Counted from the stretch's first letter, positions 17,197 through 26,339 are shown. The stretch is 64,000 nucleotides of DNA from Aureimonas sp. AU22 (GCF_001463745.1 NZ_BBWJ01000004.1:124001-188000), one strand, 5' to 3'. The notes: generated by a model from the letters alone, not told the origin. A program made the numbers and translations.

Positions 17197-20031
17197 TCAT
17201 CCCACGGCGCGCAACATGCGGCGATCCGCTTGGCTGCCGCGGGAACCGGTGCGGAAGAGGTCCGTCGCCCGGTCGATGTCGAGCGGCCTGGAGTAAAGGT
17301 AGCCCTGGACCTCACCGCAGCCGAGTTCGCGGAGCGTGCACGCCTGCGATGGCGTCTCCACGCCTTCGGCGATCGTTCGGATCCCGAGCCCGTCGGCGAG
17401 GACCACGACCGAGCGGAGCACGGCCATCGAATGCCGGCTTTCGGGAATGTCCGTCACGAAGCTGCGGTCGATCTTGATCTTCGCGATGGGAAAGCGATGG
17501 AGGTAGCCGAGCGAAGAATAGCCGGTGCCGAAGTCGTCGAGCGCGAAGGTGACGCCGAGCGCCAGCAGCTCGTCGAAGATACCGGCCAGGCGATGGTTCT
17601 CGCCGACAAAGGCGGACTCGGTGATTTCCAGCTCCAGCCGCTTCGGGTCGAGCCCCGACGAGGCCAGCGCGGCGCTCACGGCCCCGACGATGTCGCCGGC
17701 CAGGAACTGGAGCGGCGAGACGTTGACGGCGACCTTGATCGTCTCCGGCCAGAGCAGCGCGTCGCGGCAGGCCACCTGCAGAACCAACGCGCCGAGCTTG
17801 TGGATCAGCCCGGTTTCTTCGGCGATCGGAATGAACTCCGCCGGCGAGACGTAGCCGCGCTCGGGATGGCGCCAGCGAACGAGCGCTTCCGCGCCGGTCC
17901 AGGCGTCGTCGCGAAACCGCGCCTGCGGCTGATACGCCAGTTCGAAGGCTCCAGCCTCGATGGCCTGTGCCAGATCCCGCTCCAGCGCCAACCGTTCGAG
18001 GCGGAGCGTGTCCATGGAGAGGTCGAACAGGACGACGGGTCCGTCTGCCGTACGCTTCGCCTGATAAAGCGCGACGTCCGCACGACGGCGCAGAACGGAC
18101 GGGTCGCCGCAACCATCGACATCGGCGGCGACACCGACGCAGGCGCCGATGGACACGCGATGGCCGTTCACGACGTAGGGATGCGCGATCTCCCGCACGA
18201 TGCCTTCGGCGACCGCCCGACCGAGGTCGGTATCCGCGGATCGAACGAGGACCAGAAACTCGTCCCCTCCGATCCGGTACACCGACGCTCCGTCCGGCAG
18301 GACGCGGGCCGCACGACGGGCCGTTTCCACGAGGACGGCGTCGCCCGTCGCGTGCCCGAGCGCGTCGTTGACGCCCTTGAACCGATCGAGATCGAAGGCA
18401 AGCAGGGTGACCGGGGAGTTTTCCGCAAACAGGCCATCGAGGTCGGTTTCGAGGGCGCGGCGATTGGGAAGTGCGGTCAGGCTGTCGTGAAGCGCGGCGA
18501 AGCGGAGCCGCTCCTGCGACCGTTCGCGATCCGTCACGTCGTGAAGGATGAGGCTGACATAGCGCAACCGCTGGACCTTGCCGCGGCGGTTGCGCTTGCC
18601 TTCCAGCCAGAACGGGGCGACCGTGTACTCGAGGATCCCCGCCGCCTCGCCCTTCGCCACCGTCACGGTGCGCCGAGGCCGGGCGCCGGCTCCGGCCGCA
18701 TCGCCCTCGTCGGCCATCGCCGCGTCGACCGCCTCGACGAGGGCCGGCGGCAGATCGGAAAGCCGGGCCGGGCGCTCCGTCACGGCCAGGGCGAGCAGGA
18801 GGCGCGCAGCCTCGTTGATCCGCATGACCCGCCCGGCTCCGTCGATGATCACGATGGCGTCGAAGCCATCGTCCACGACGCGCTCCAGAAGCCGAGCCGT
18901 GTTGCGCGTTTCGATCCGGGCCACCCAGAGGCGGAACTGGCGAAGGTCGAATTCCCGAAGGAGGCTCCAGAGTGCGATCGCGGCGACCGACAGCTGAAGT
19001 TCGGCGGTCTGCAGCATCACGGCCCTTTCGAGATAGAACCAAGCCGCCGCCGCCTCGATGGCGAGGGCAACCCCCAGCGCGGTAGCGAGGCTGCGCCGAA
19101 GCGAGTTGCGCAGCACGAACCAGCAGCCCGATGCCAGCATTAGCGCGGCGACACCTAGCGGAGGCTGCCACGACGACAGGGCCCGGTCCTGGATCAGGGT
19201 TTCGGTTGCGAGCGCGATCACGGTGGACCCCGACACGATGCCCGCATCGGGCACCGAAAAGAGGTCGTGGAGTTCGATCGCCGTTGCACCGACGATCAGG
19301 GTCTTGCCCTTCAACGCGTCCCTCGCGACCCGGCCGTGAAGCGCATCGACGTAGGACACGCGCGGTATCGAGCTGGCCGCGATCGCGTGGTCGATACCGA
19401 AATCCGCCGCGGTCTCCTGGCGGTCCGCCAGAACCGCGGGCATCGAGGCCACCTGTTCGCCGGCCACATTCATCGACCAGGGAAAACGCCGGACCCGTCC
19501 GTCCTCGTCGAGCGGCACATTGATGGAGACGGGCCAGGAGGCGTCGAGCAACGGCTCGATCGGCATAGACGGCAGCGGTTTGCCCGACGCGGGATCCTGC
19601 TGCACGAAGGCGGCGAGGAACGCTTCCAGCCCGGTCGCGCCAAGGGCCTCGGCGAAGGCGGCATCGTCCTCGCCGCCGGAGCGGGTGGAAAAGTCGACGT
19701 CGAAGGCGATGCGGCTCGCGCCCGCGTCCGCGGCCGCCTTCAGGAGGTCGGCATGGAGACGACGCGGCCAAGGCCACACGCCGACCTCGGCCAGGCTTCT
19801 CGCGTCGATGTCGACCAGCACGATCTCGCCGGACGCCGGACGTTGGCCGAGGGAGAAGCGCGCATCGGACAGCGTCGTATCGAGAAGGCGCGTGAAGCCG
19901 GACAGGTGAGCCCCGCCGAGACAGGCCGCCACGATCAGGAGGGTGGCGAGCGGCCGGATCCACGCCGCCGCCATGCGCGTGGACCGGCCCTCTGCGTTCG
20001 GGTTCACCATCCCCGTCGTGTTCCCCATCAC
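17197..20031 (-). CDS. CHASE2-PAS-GGDEF-EAL cyclic di-GMP signalling protein
   Basis: A 944-residue inner-membrane protein. A first membrane segment (about 24-45) precedes a periplasmic CHASE2 sensor (about 45-280). Two or three membrane segments follow (about 290-360), then a PAS-like domain (about 385-510), GGDEF and EAL. GGDEF is intact (GGDEF at 588-592) but lacks the upstream RxxD inhibitory site. EAL is also intact: EAL at 715-717, NVSPLQF, LELEITE, DDFGTGYSS and IAEGVET. It can therefore in principle both make and degrade cyclic di-GMP. It is 26 bp below the FecR-domain gene and probably co-transcribed; a FecR-domain partner beside a CHASE2 sensor suggests the pair sense an envelope signal together (inference). 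GTG 20031 or ATG 20028 may be the start. Confidence 0.92.
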   Translation of the reverse strand: MMGNTTGMVNPNAEGRSTRMAAAWIRPLATLLIVAACLGGAHLSGFTRLLDTTLSDARFSLGQRPASGEIVLVDIDARSLAEVGVWPWPRRLHADLLKAAADAGASRIAFDVDFSTRSGGEDDAAFAEALGATGLEAFLAAFVQQDPASGKPLPSMPIEPLLDASWPVSINVPLDEDGRVRRFPWSMNVAGEQVASMPAVLADRQETAADFGIDHAIAASSIPRVSYVDALHGRVARDALKGKTLIVGATAIELHDLFSVPDAGIVSGSTVIALATETLIQDRALSSWQPPLGVAALMLASGCWFVLRNSLRRSLATALGVALAIEAAAAWFYLERAVMLQTAELQLSVAAIALWSLLREFDLRQFRLWVARIETRNTARLLERVVDDGFDAIVIIDGAGRVMRINEAARLLLALAVTERPARLSDLPPALVEAVDAAMADEGDAAGAGARPRRTVTVAKGEAAGILEYTVAPFWLEGKRNRRGKVQRLRYVSLILHDVTDRERSQERLRFAALHDSLTALPNRRALETDLDGLFAENSPVTLLAFDLDRFKGVNDALGHATGDAVLVETARRAARVLPDGASVYRIGGDEFLVLVRSADTDLGRAVAEGIVREIAHPYVVNGHRVSIGACVGVAADVDGCGDPSVLRRRADVALYQAKRTADGPVVLFDLSMDTLRLERLALERDLAQAIEAGAFELAYQPQARFRDDAWTGAEALVRWRHPERGYVSPAEFIPIAEETGLIHKLGALVLQVACRDALLWPETIKVAVNVSPLQFLAGDIVGAVSAALASSGLDPKRLELEITESAFVGENHRLAGIFDELLALGVTFALDDFGTGYSSLGYLHRFPIAKIKIDRSFVTDIPESRHSMAVLRSVVVLADGLGIRTIAEGVETPSQACTLRELGCGEVQGYLYSRPLDIDRATDLFRTGSRGSQADRRMLRAVG

Positions 20032-20057
20032 TGGCCGGTCCCCGCCGAGGTCATCGA

Positions 20058-21641
20058 CTACTTGTTGCTGCCGCCGTTTCCGTTGCCGTTGCCGTTGTTC
20101 CCCTTGCCGTTGCCGCCGCCGTTGGAGCCGTTGCCGCCTCCATTGCCGTTGCCGTTACCGTTGTTGCCCTTGCCGTTGCCACCTCCGCTGGAGCCGTCGC
20201 CGCCTCCATTGCCGTTGCCGTTACCGTTGTTGCCCTGGCCGTTGCCACCGCCATTGGAGCCGTCGCCGCCTCCATTGCCGTTACCGTTATTGCCATTGCC
20301 GTTGCCACCGCCGTTGGAGCCGTCGCCGCCTCCATTGCCATTGCCGTTACCGTTGTTGCCCGCGCCGTTGCCGCCGCCGTTGTTGCCGTTTCCGTTGCCG
20401 GGCCCACCGGGCCCACCCGCGCTCGGCCCTCCACTGCCGGGTCCACCATTTCCAGGCCCGCCAGCACCGTGTCCGCCGTTTCCGGGACCGCCCTTGCCAG
20501 GACCGCCGTTTCCACCCTTGCCAGGTCCACCAGGTCCATCCTTACCGGGTCCGCCGGGACCACCATTGCCCGCTTCACCCGGACCGCCTTTTCCGGGGCC
20601 GCCGGAGCCATTCTTGCCGGGTCCGCCAGCGCCGTCCTTGCCGGGACCACCATGTCCGCCCGGGCGACCGTTGGTGTTCCCCTTCCCGTCGCTTTCGGAG
20701 CGACCGGGACGGTTGCCGCCGTTGCCGCGAGGTCCGACACCCCCCTCGGACGCCGATGCTCCGCTGCCAGCCTGCGAATTACGCCCCATTCCCCGATCGC
20801 GCGCATCGGAGGCCGTTGCCTTGGTTTCGGCGACACTGCTGCCGAGAGACGGACGATCGCGCCCGTTGGAGTCCGCGCCACCGAAACCGCCCGCGCTTGT
20901 TGCGGTCGACGAGCGCGAGGATGCGGTGCTGGTGCTCTCGTGGGTCGAAGCGGCCGCTTCCGGACCTGCCGATGCCGCGGAGGAGCGTGCGGCGTCGGTC
21001 GCGGCGGCCTCGCGGAAGCTGCTGAGCGCCTGCCCGACCGGGGCGACGCTCGGAGCGGACGGCTTGCCCGGTGCCACGTCCGGCGCATTGACGCCTGCGG
21101 TGCGAAGGCCGGACGTCGTCGTCGACACGCTCGCACGCTGACCGGCGCCGACGCCGGCCGTCTCGCCGGTCTTCAGGTCGCGCACCTGAACGAGGCCGCG
21201 ATTGACGCCGATCTTCGTATCGGTCTTGGAGACGTCGATGGTGAAGGCCGTTCCCTTCACCACTGCCGCCATGAACGGGGTCTGGACGGTGAAGTGCGGC
21301 GACGCCCTCTTCTCGATGTCGAACTCGATACTGCCCACCTGCTGCAGCACTTCCGTCTTGGAACTGAACAAGCCCTTGGGCTGCACCAACGCGACGCTTC
21401 CGGGACCGAGCGTCATCACGTTGTTCTCGCTCGACAGGCGGACACGTCCGGACTTCGCGGTCGCGATCGTCAGGCCTTCGGGCACGCTCATGCCGACGGC
21501 CAGAACATTGCGCTTGTCGGCGCTCTCGATCGTCCAAGCCGTTCCGCTCACGCGGTCGACGCGCCATTCACGCGTCCACCCGACGTCCGCCTGGAACAAG
21601 GCCAAGAGCAAGAAAGCAAGAAATGGTAGACGAGCGCGCAT
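20058..21641 (-). CDS. Secreted FecR-domain protein with very long Gly/Asn-rich tail
   Basis: A 527-residue exported protein. Residues 1-23 are a Sec signal peptide. Residues about 25-170 are a FecR domain: VGMSVPEGLTIATAKSGRVR, then TPFMAAVVKGTAFTIDV, then VGAGQRASV. Residues 170-300 are Ala/Ser-rich, and the last 220 residues are almost only Gly, Asn, Pro and Lys (GGPGKGG-type, then GNGNGNNG-type repeats), predicted disordered or fibrous. In other systems, FecR domains face the periplasm. It lies upstream of the CHASE2-GGDEF-EAL gene in the same operon. Cell-envelope or matrix association is inferred, and no iron-signalling sigma factor is nearby. The stop is TAG. Confidence 0.85.
   Translation of the reverse strand: MRARLPFLAFLLLALFQADVGWTREWRVDRVSGTAWTIESADKRNVLAVGMSVPEGLTIATAKSGRVRLSSENNVMTLGPGSVALVQPKGLFSSKTEVLQQVGSIEFDIEKRASPHFTVQTPFMAAVVKGTAFTIDVSKTDTKIGVNRGLVQVRDLKTGETAGVGAGQRASVSTTTSGLRTAGVNAPDVAPGKPSAPSVAPVGQALSSFREAAATDAARSSAASAGPEAAASTHESTSTASSRSSTATSAGGFGGADSNGRDRPSLGSSVAETKATASDARDRGMGRNSQAGSGASASEGGVGPRGNGGNRPGRSESDGKGNTNGRPGGHGGPGKDGAGGPGKNGSGGPGKGGPGEAGNGGPGGPGKDGPGGPGKGGNGGPGKGGPGNGGHGAGGPGNGGPGSGGPSAGGPGGPGNGNGNNGGGNGAGNNGNGNGNGGGDGSNGGGNGNGNNGNGNGGGDGSNGGGNGQGNNGNGNGNGGGDGSSGGGNGKGNNGNGNGNGGGNGSNGGGNGKGNNGNGNGNGGSNK
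20066..20400 (-). repeat. Tandem coding repeats (Gly/Asn-rich)
   Basis: Within the FecR-domain gene, a DNA unit of about 60-75 bp, built of GGC and AAC codons with one GACGGCTCC-type or AACGGCTCC-type junction, recurs four to five times with small differences. The repeats keep the reading frame, so length changes by slippage would change only tail length. Confidence 0.8.
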
Positions 21642-22219
21642 CGGGATTCTGCCTCGGGTTCAATCTCCGAAGCATGACGCGCGATCGGTTACGGCCGCCT
21701 AATCGCGTCCTTCAAATTCGCTGCAATCGAGCCATAGGCGCAAAGATACTGTGTAAAATGTCTGGTCGCGCGCCCAAGTTCTTGGCACCTCCGCAGAAAA
21801 CTTCGGGCTCACGCTGTGAATCCCGCAGAAGACCGGACCGGATATGACTGCGCCGTCTTCGGCTCGTTCTTCGTCCGCGTTCGCCGAAGCGCGCCTGCAA
21901 GGTTCAAAAACTCACCGCCCAATCATGTTCGTTACTTTTGTATACATGAACTGGCGCTTCATGTTTGATGGTAGCAGCTTTCCACCGAGGGCAGATCGAG
22001 CAAGGGCGCTTCGCGGTTTCCCAAACCCATCACGCGGCGGGTCCCCCGCGTCTGTGCTCTCCCAATCGCCGTCCGGTGGATCATTCCCAGCGAGTTGAGG
22101 AGTTATCTATCGATTTCGTGTCGGACCTGCCCTCGACGGGCGGCGGATCGGCTCAATGTATGGTCCAGCTTTCCTGACCATGCAGGCGCCGCCCGTCGTT
22201 CGACCGCGTTGCCGATGGC
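21642..22219. other. 578-bp gap, promoter region of fecR-like and DUF2934 genes
   Basis: No credible gene seen. The part at 21900-21985 is clearly AT-richer than its surroundings and contains the perfect palindrome TGTATACA (21939-21946) inside TTGTATACAT, a form often bound by FCD-type GntR regulators. It probably carries promoters for the flanking divergent genes, but I cannot place them with confidence. Confidence 0.4.
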
Positions 22220-22459
22220 ATGACAGAGACCAGAACCATGACGATGATGACCCATCACCCGCTGACAGGCGCTGCCTGTTCGATCTCGACCGGATGCCTG
22301 GAAGACATGACGAAGCGCGTTCGCGACCGCGCCTACCAGCTCTGGGAACTGGAAGGTCGGCCTTGGGGCCGCGAGCACGAATTCTGGGCACGCGCTTCTT
22401 CCGAAATCGAAGGCGAGTGGCTGATGCAGGACAGGCCGCTCAGGATCGTGGCGCGCTGA
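22220..22459 (+). CDS. DUF2934-domain small protein
   Basis: A 79-residue protein. Its C-terminal half, RDRAYQLWELEGRPWGREHEFW, is the DUF2934 signature (an RAYxxWExxGxPxGxxxxxW pattern), common as tiny proteins in Alphaproteobacteria and of unknown function. Several Met codons cluster at the start (residues 1, 7, 9 and 10), so the exact start is uncertain. It is convergent with the DUF6894 gene, with only 16 bp between stops. A minimal GCGC hairpin in that gap is too weak to call a terminator. Confidence 0.8.
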   Translation: MTETRTMTMMTHHPLTGAACSISTGCLEDMTKRVRDRAYQLWELEGRPWGREHEFWARASSEIEGEWLMQDRPLRIVAR

Positions 22460-22475
22460 GCGGAGCGCGATGCGG

Positions 22476-22715
22476 TCAGTCCTTCGGTCGGCGCAACGCC
22501 ATCCTGAAGGGCACCCGCAGGAGCACCACCTGACGTTCGTCCACGACCTCGAAGGCCTCGTCCGAGATGTCCCGGCCGTCGCGCACCGCGCTCGCCATCA
22601 ACTCGCGCGCCGAGTAGATGGCCTCGTCGGTCGCAGCCGCCTCGTCGGGAAGCTCGCTGCCTTCGGGGTCGCGTACGAGACAGTCGTGCTTCCGATAGTT
22701 GAAGTAGAAGCGCAT
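22476..22715 (-). CDS. DUF6894-domain small protein
   Basis: A 79-residue protein opening MRFYFNYRKHDCLVRDPEG then SELPDEAAATDEAIYSAREL, the DUF6894 pattern (an aromatic strand, an Asp-Glu-Gly turn, LPD, then an acidic helix). Function is unknown. The frame extends open for another 106 codons upstream, but ATG 22715 is chosen because the family begins there and GGGAGAGG lies 5 nt upstream. It forms a convergent pair with the DUF2934 gene. Confidence 0.85.
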   Translation of the reverse strand: MRFYFNYRKHDCLVRDPEGSELPDEAAATDEAIYSARELMASAVRDGRDISDEAFEVVDERQVVLLRVPFRMALRRPKD

Positions 22716-23054
22716 AGAACCTCTCCCAACGTTCAGTGCGTCGAAGACCGAAGGCTGCCACGATGCGCAACAAAGCGCATCATCAAAGCCGTACCGGGGG
22801 GCGCGACCGATTGACCGGATCGTTGCGGATCCCGATCCGCCTAGGCGCCGGCCTCTCCTTCGAGTGGATGCCAGCGCCGGGCACCGGCCGCGCCGAACTG
22901 CCCGACACGATGCCGCGCACGCCTTCGGCGATCGGTCCGCGACCGCCTCGTCAGCCGCGTTTTCGGCGAGCTCGTGCCGTGCAAGGCGTGAAATCTCTCG
23001 TGACGGGATCGGAACAGCGGGTAGGCGCATCAAGTCCGCCCTTGTCGGGCGTCC
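22716..23054. other. 339-bp gap with nothing recognised
   Basis: Open frames here are Arg/Ala/Ser-rich by-products of high GC with no family features. Apart from the ribosome-binding site of the DUF6894 gene at 22721-22728, I see nothing in it. Confidence 0.5.
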
Positions 23055-23570
23055 TTAGACATCGGGTCGCTTCGTCCCGCGCCGGCGCGATGCCAGGATC
23101 TCGGCGAGCGTGACGGGACGAAATGGAAAGGCGTCGACCCCGACGTCGAACTGGCGCGCAATGGGCTTGAGTCTCGCATGGGAATGGCCGTGCAGGTTGA
23201 CCGCGCCCCGTCCCATCCCGTTCCAGGTTCGAAAGGCGTAGTGGCAGAGGACGAGCGGCGTACCGTCCACGGCGATCTCGGCATAGGACTGGACGCTTCG
23301 CCATCTCGGGTTTTCCAGCGTCGCCCGATCGTCGTTGTTGCCGGAAATGAGATGCTTGGTGCCGTCGAGGCGCGACAACAGTGCGTCCTTCAGATCGGGC
23401 GATCCGCGCGCGAAATCGCCGAGGTGCCAGACCTCGTCGCCCGGACCGACAACGGCGTTCCAGGCCGCCACCAGCGCTTCGTCGTGTGCGGCGAGATCGG
23501 CGAACGGCCTTCGATCGAGACGCAGGACGCGGGGATCATGGAAATGGGTGTCGCTGGTGAAGAAGATCAT
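23055..23570 (-). CDS. Metallophosphoesterase (calcineurin-like)
   Basis: A 171-residue minimal phosphoesterase. All metal-ligand motifs are present in order: SDTHFHD (near residue 6), GDFARG, GNND, LCHYA and HGHSH. It resembles small phosphoesterases of unknown substrate that occur alone, some of which have been linked to phage. ATG 23570 is chosen since the domain starts at once (IFFTSDTHF); ATG 23621 would add 17 Arg/Pro-rich residues. No partner gene is evident: the next gene on this strand is a glycosyltransferase whose stop lies 103 bp upstream. Confidence 0.9.
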   Translation of the reverse strand: MIFFTSDTHFHDPRVLRLDRRPFADLAAHDEALVAAWNAVVGPGDEVWHLGDFARGSPDLKDALLSRLDGTKHLISGNNDDRATLENPRWRSVQSYAEIAVDGTPLVLCHYAFRTWNGMGRGAVNLHGHSHARLKPIARQFDVGVDAFPFRPVTLAEILASRRRGTKRPDV

Positions 23571-23673
23571 CGCCTTGCCGGGCTGAGGGCGGCGGCGCGG
23601 CGGATGGATCGCAAGCACCATGGGCCGACCATCTAGGGCTCGCGGGCCGAGCGGACGAGAAGCCGGCGACCGG

Positions 23674-24882
23674 CTAACGCCGGCTCATCGCCAAGCTGAC
23701 GAGATGGTGAAAGCGATCGATGTGGGAGGCAGGCTGGGCCTGCCCGGCGGCCACCGCGCGCGCGCCCTTCTGGAAAGACGCGTAACTCTCGTCGGAGCCC
23801 GCAATGCGCAGCACGGCATCGGCCAGACGCGCGGGATCCGGCAGGGCCGGCGGCCCGACATCATCCGTCAGGGGACGGTACACGAGAGGATAGACGTCAC
23901 TCGGATCGCCCCCGAGGTCGCCAAAGGCGGCGAGCGGGAGATGAGGCTCGACGCGCAGGCCCGACACCCCGTGCATCATGGCTTCCGGCAGGCCGTCCAC
24001 CGACGTGACGACGCACGGCACCCCGAAGCTGGCGGCTTCCGGGCACACGGTGCCGAAGGGTTCGCGGAGCGCGGGATGGAGGAGGATGTCGATGCCCTCG
24101 TAGAAGCCGGCCATGTCGTGCACCTGACCCAGGAACCGCACGTGATCCGTAACCCCACGCCGCTTCGCCGCAGCCTCCATCCGTCCGCGATCGGGCCCCT
24201 CGCCGGCGACGACCAGTTCCGCCGGCCGGCCGGCCGCACGCAGTTCCGCCACGGTGTGGACCGCGAGAACGCCGCCCTTGAACGCCCGGAGGCGACCCGC
24301 GAAACCGAGCCGCAGGGGCCTATCGGAGGGAAGCACGCGTTCGCCGACGGCGGGCGGCGCGTTCCAGACGCAAGGAGACAGGATCTCGATCGGCGCCTCG
24401 ATCCGCCAGACCTCCTGCAGCATTCGCCGGCTGGCGGTCGAATTGGCGAGGAAGAGGTGATGACCCCCACGGAACTCGCTGGACAGGGGTTTTTCGCGCC
24501 CGAACCAGACGGCGCCGCGCTCCCAATAGAGAGCGGCGGCTCCCGCGCTCCGTGCCGTACGAACCGCCCGCAGATCGCCGGGCAGGTTGATGTTCACCGC
24601 CGCGTCGATGCGCCAACGGCGGGCCGCGCGCGTCTCGCGTCGCTGCCGAAGCCACTTCGGCAGGACGATCCCCCACCATTCCCTCGGATCGAAGGGAGGC
24701 GCGGCGAAGGCCCCGGCAAGGGCTTCGATCTCTGGCGAGAGGCTTCGCTTGTCTGTCGTGAGGTAGTGGCGGAAGCGCGGATCGCTGCGGGTGGCCTGCA
24801 AAAAGGCCGCGAACTGGACTTGGATGCCGCCCCAGTTGCGCGACGACACGGGCAGATGGTGGAGGATGCCGAGCGGCTGCAC
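23674..24882 (-). CDS. GT4-family glycosyltransferase
   Basis: A 402-residue GT-B transferase. The N-terminus has the acceptor-domain loop WGGIQVQF (near residue 17). The donor domain begins LRLGFAGRLRAFKGG (near 190), with the catalytic-loop sequence PALREPFGTVCPEAASFGVP (near 275), matching the GT4 EPFGxxxxEA motif. It is separated from the main glycan cluster by 15 kb and stands alone between a phosphoesterase and a GNAT fusion, so its glycan is unknown. It ends in TAG. Confidence 0.88.
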   Translation of the reverse strand: MQPLGILHHLPVSSRNWGGIQVQFAAFLQATRSDPRFRHYLTTDKRSLSPEIEALAGAFAAPPFDPREWWGIVLPKWLRQRRETRAARRWRIDAAVNINLPGDLRAVRTARSAGAAALYWERGAVWFGREKPLSSEFRGGHHLFLANSTASRRMLQEVWRIEAPIEILSPCVWNAPPAVGERVLPSDRPLRLGFAGRLRAFKGGVLAVHTVAELRAAGRPAELVVAGEGPDRGRMEAAAKRRGVTDHVRFLGQVHDMAGFYEGIDILLHPALREPFGTVCPEAASFGVPCVVTSVDGLPEAMMHGVSGLRVEPHLPLAAFGDLGGDPSDVYPLVYRPLTDDVGPPALPDPARLADAVLRIAGSDESYASFQKGARAVAAGQAQPASHIDRFHHLVSLAMSRR

Positions 24883-24996
24883 TGACTGTCCCCGGAAGGC
24901 CTATGGGCGGCTGGCGTCGCCATCGCACAAAGGCGGCGCGCCCGCAACGCAGATCGAGCGAGCGCAGCGCTCCCTCGCCTGTCCGCCCCTGGCGCA

Positions 24997-26247
24997 TCAC
25001 CGGCGCAAGACGTCCTGCCACTCCGGATGGCGGTCGATCTGCGCCTTCGCGAACGGGCAAAGCGGGATGATGAAGATGCCCTCCTTCCGGGCATCCTCGA
25101 CGGCCCGGCGCACCAGCCGCTCGCCGACCTTGCGCCCGCGCAGGGCCGCGGGAACCTCGGTATGGTCGATGATGATCAACCCCTGCCCCGCCCGGCTGTA
25201 CGTCATCTCGGCTTCCGCACCATCGAGGACGAGGCGGTAGCGGCCCTTGGCGGCGCCATCCTCGCGCTCGACGCCGGCCTCCTCGCTCACCACCGCGCTG
25301 CCCGGTCGGTCCGCGTCGGCGGTGCGCACCCGTCCCGGCTGTCCGGGCGTGCATTCCAGTAGTTCGCGATCCCATCCGCCGAGGTCGGCCGCCGCCTCGT
25401 AGGTCGAAACGAGGAAGGCCATGAGCGCTGCATCGGGATCGGGCGCGGAGCGAACGGCGTCGTAGGGAAGGACGAACTCCGACAGGCCCTCGTGCCAGAA
25501 GGCCGCCTCCGGCGCGATCGACGCAGCCCGAAAGCCGTTCGGGGCGGGATAGGCGTAGGCGTAGAAGGCGGGATAGTCGATGCCACCGCCGCCCGGCCAG
25601 AAGCCGGCCGAGGAGACCTCGCGGTCATAGGCTTCGCGCGCGACGTCGTCCGGCAGGGTCGGAATCCCGGCGGGATGAAGCGGCGCGCGCCGCCCCGAGA
25701 AGCGCGTCACCGCCAGATCGAGAGCGCCCCAGAAGAGATGGACCGGGCTCGCCTTGCCAAGGAACGAGGTCCGGAACGATCGGAACACGCGGTCGACGGC
25801 GACCAGCGCTCGATGGAAGCGCTGCACCGCGTCGCGATCATAGGGCCGGTCGCGATGATCCTCGGTGAAGGGGACCGGAAACGGCACCTCGTTCGGACTG
25901 CCGTTGAAGGTGGGCGTGCCGCCGAGATCGGTGATCATGCGCACAAAATCGGCGTGGAACACCGCGACCGTGGTGGCCTTGAGGGCGATGGACGCAGAGC
26001 GCCCGTCCCCGTTGGTTCCGCGGACCTCGTGATCGCGAAGATCGAACAGGATCTCGATGCCACTGCCGTCGGGGATCGGCGAGGTCGCAAGGCCGCGGGG
26101 CGTGACGTAGAATGTGGCGTTCCAGGAATGATTGAGCCACGGGCTATGCGCCAGCCGGTACTTGCCGACGATCTGCAGGTAGAGGTGCAGGGCGGAACAG
26201 GTCTCGCGCCAGCCGAGATAGTCGATTTCGGGCCAGTCGTTTCTCAT
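24997..26247 (-). CDS. DUF5996 protein fused to a GNAT-like (YjdJ-type) acetyltransferase domain
   Basis: A 416-residue protein of two parts. Residues 1-310 match the DUF5996 type: WPEIDYLGWRETCSALHLYL at the start, then HSWNATFYVTPRGLATSPIP, then FWHEGLSEFVLPYDAVR. Residues about 320-416 are a short acetyltransferase of the YjdJ kind, with the CoA-binding stretch VPAALRGRKVGERLVRRAVED and the ending IIPLCPFAKAQIDRHPEWQ. Each part is usually a separate protein, so the fusion suggests the DUF5996 part shares a substrate with the transferase (inference). ATG 26247 is chosen: GGGGGAAGG lies upstream and the first 25 codons of the longer frame are Arg-rich. Confidence 0.8.
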   Translation of the reverse strand: MRNDWPEIDYLGWRETCSALHLYLQIVGKYRLAHSPWLNHSWNATFYVTPRGLATSPIPDGSGIEILFDLRDHEVRGTNGDGRSASIALKATTVAVFHADFVRMITDLGGTPTFNGSPNEVPFPVPFTEDHRDRPYDRDAVQRFHRALVAVDRVFRSFRTSFLGKASPVHLFWGALDLAVTRFSGRRAPLHPAGIPTLPDDVAREAYDREVSSAGFWPGGGGIDYPAFYAYAYPAPNGFRAASIAPEAAFWHEGLSEFVLPYDAVRSAPDPDAALMAFLVSTYEAAADLGGWDRELLECTPGQPGRVRTADADRPGSAVVSEEAGVEREDGAAKGRYRLVLDGAEAEMTYSRAGQGLIIIDHTEVPAALRGRKVGERLVRRAVEDARKEGIFIIPLCPFAKAQIDRHPEWQDVLRR

Positions 26248-26339
26248 CGCTTGCCTTCCCCCATGCTCGCGGCGGCGAGCCGCGTCGTTTCCGTCGTTTC
26301 GAACCCGTCGCGCGCGGACCACAGTTGCACGCGTACCCG

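Noticed and set aside
20066-20400. Repeat array considered as CRISPR
   Set aside because: Units are in-frame coding repeats without constant repeat plus unique spacer structure, and no cas genes are nearby.
20058-21641. FecR iron-signalling regulator
   Set aside because: There is no ECF sigma factor or TonB receptor nearby and the domain is on an exported repeat protein, not an inner-membrane anti-sigma factor.
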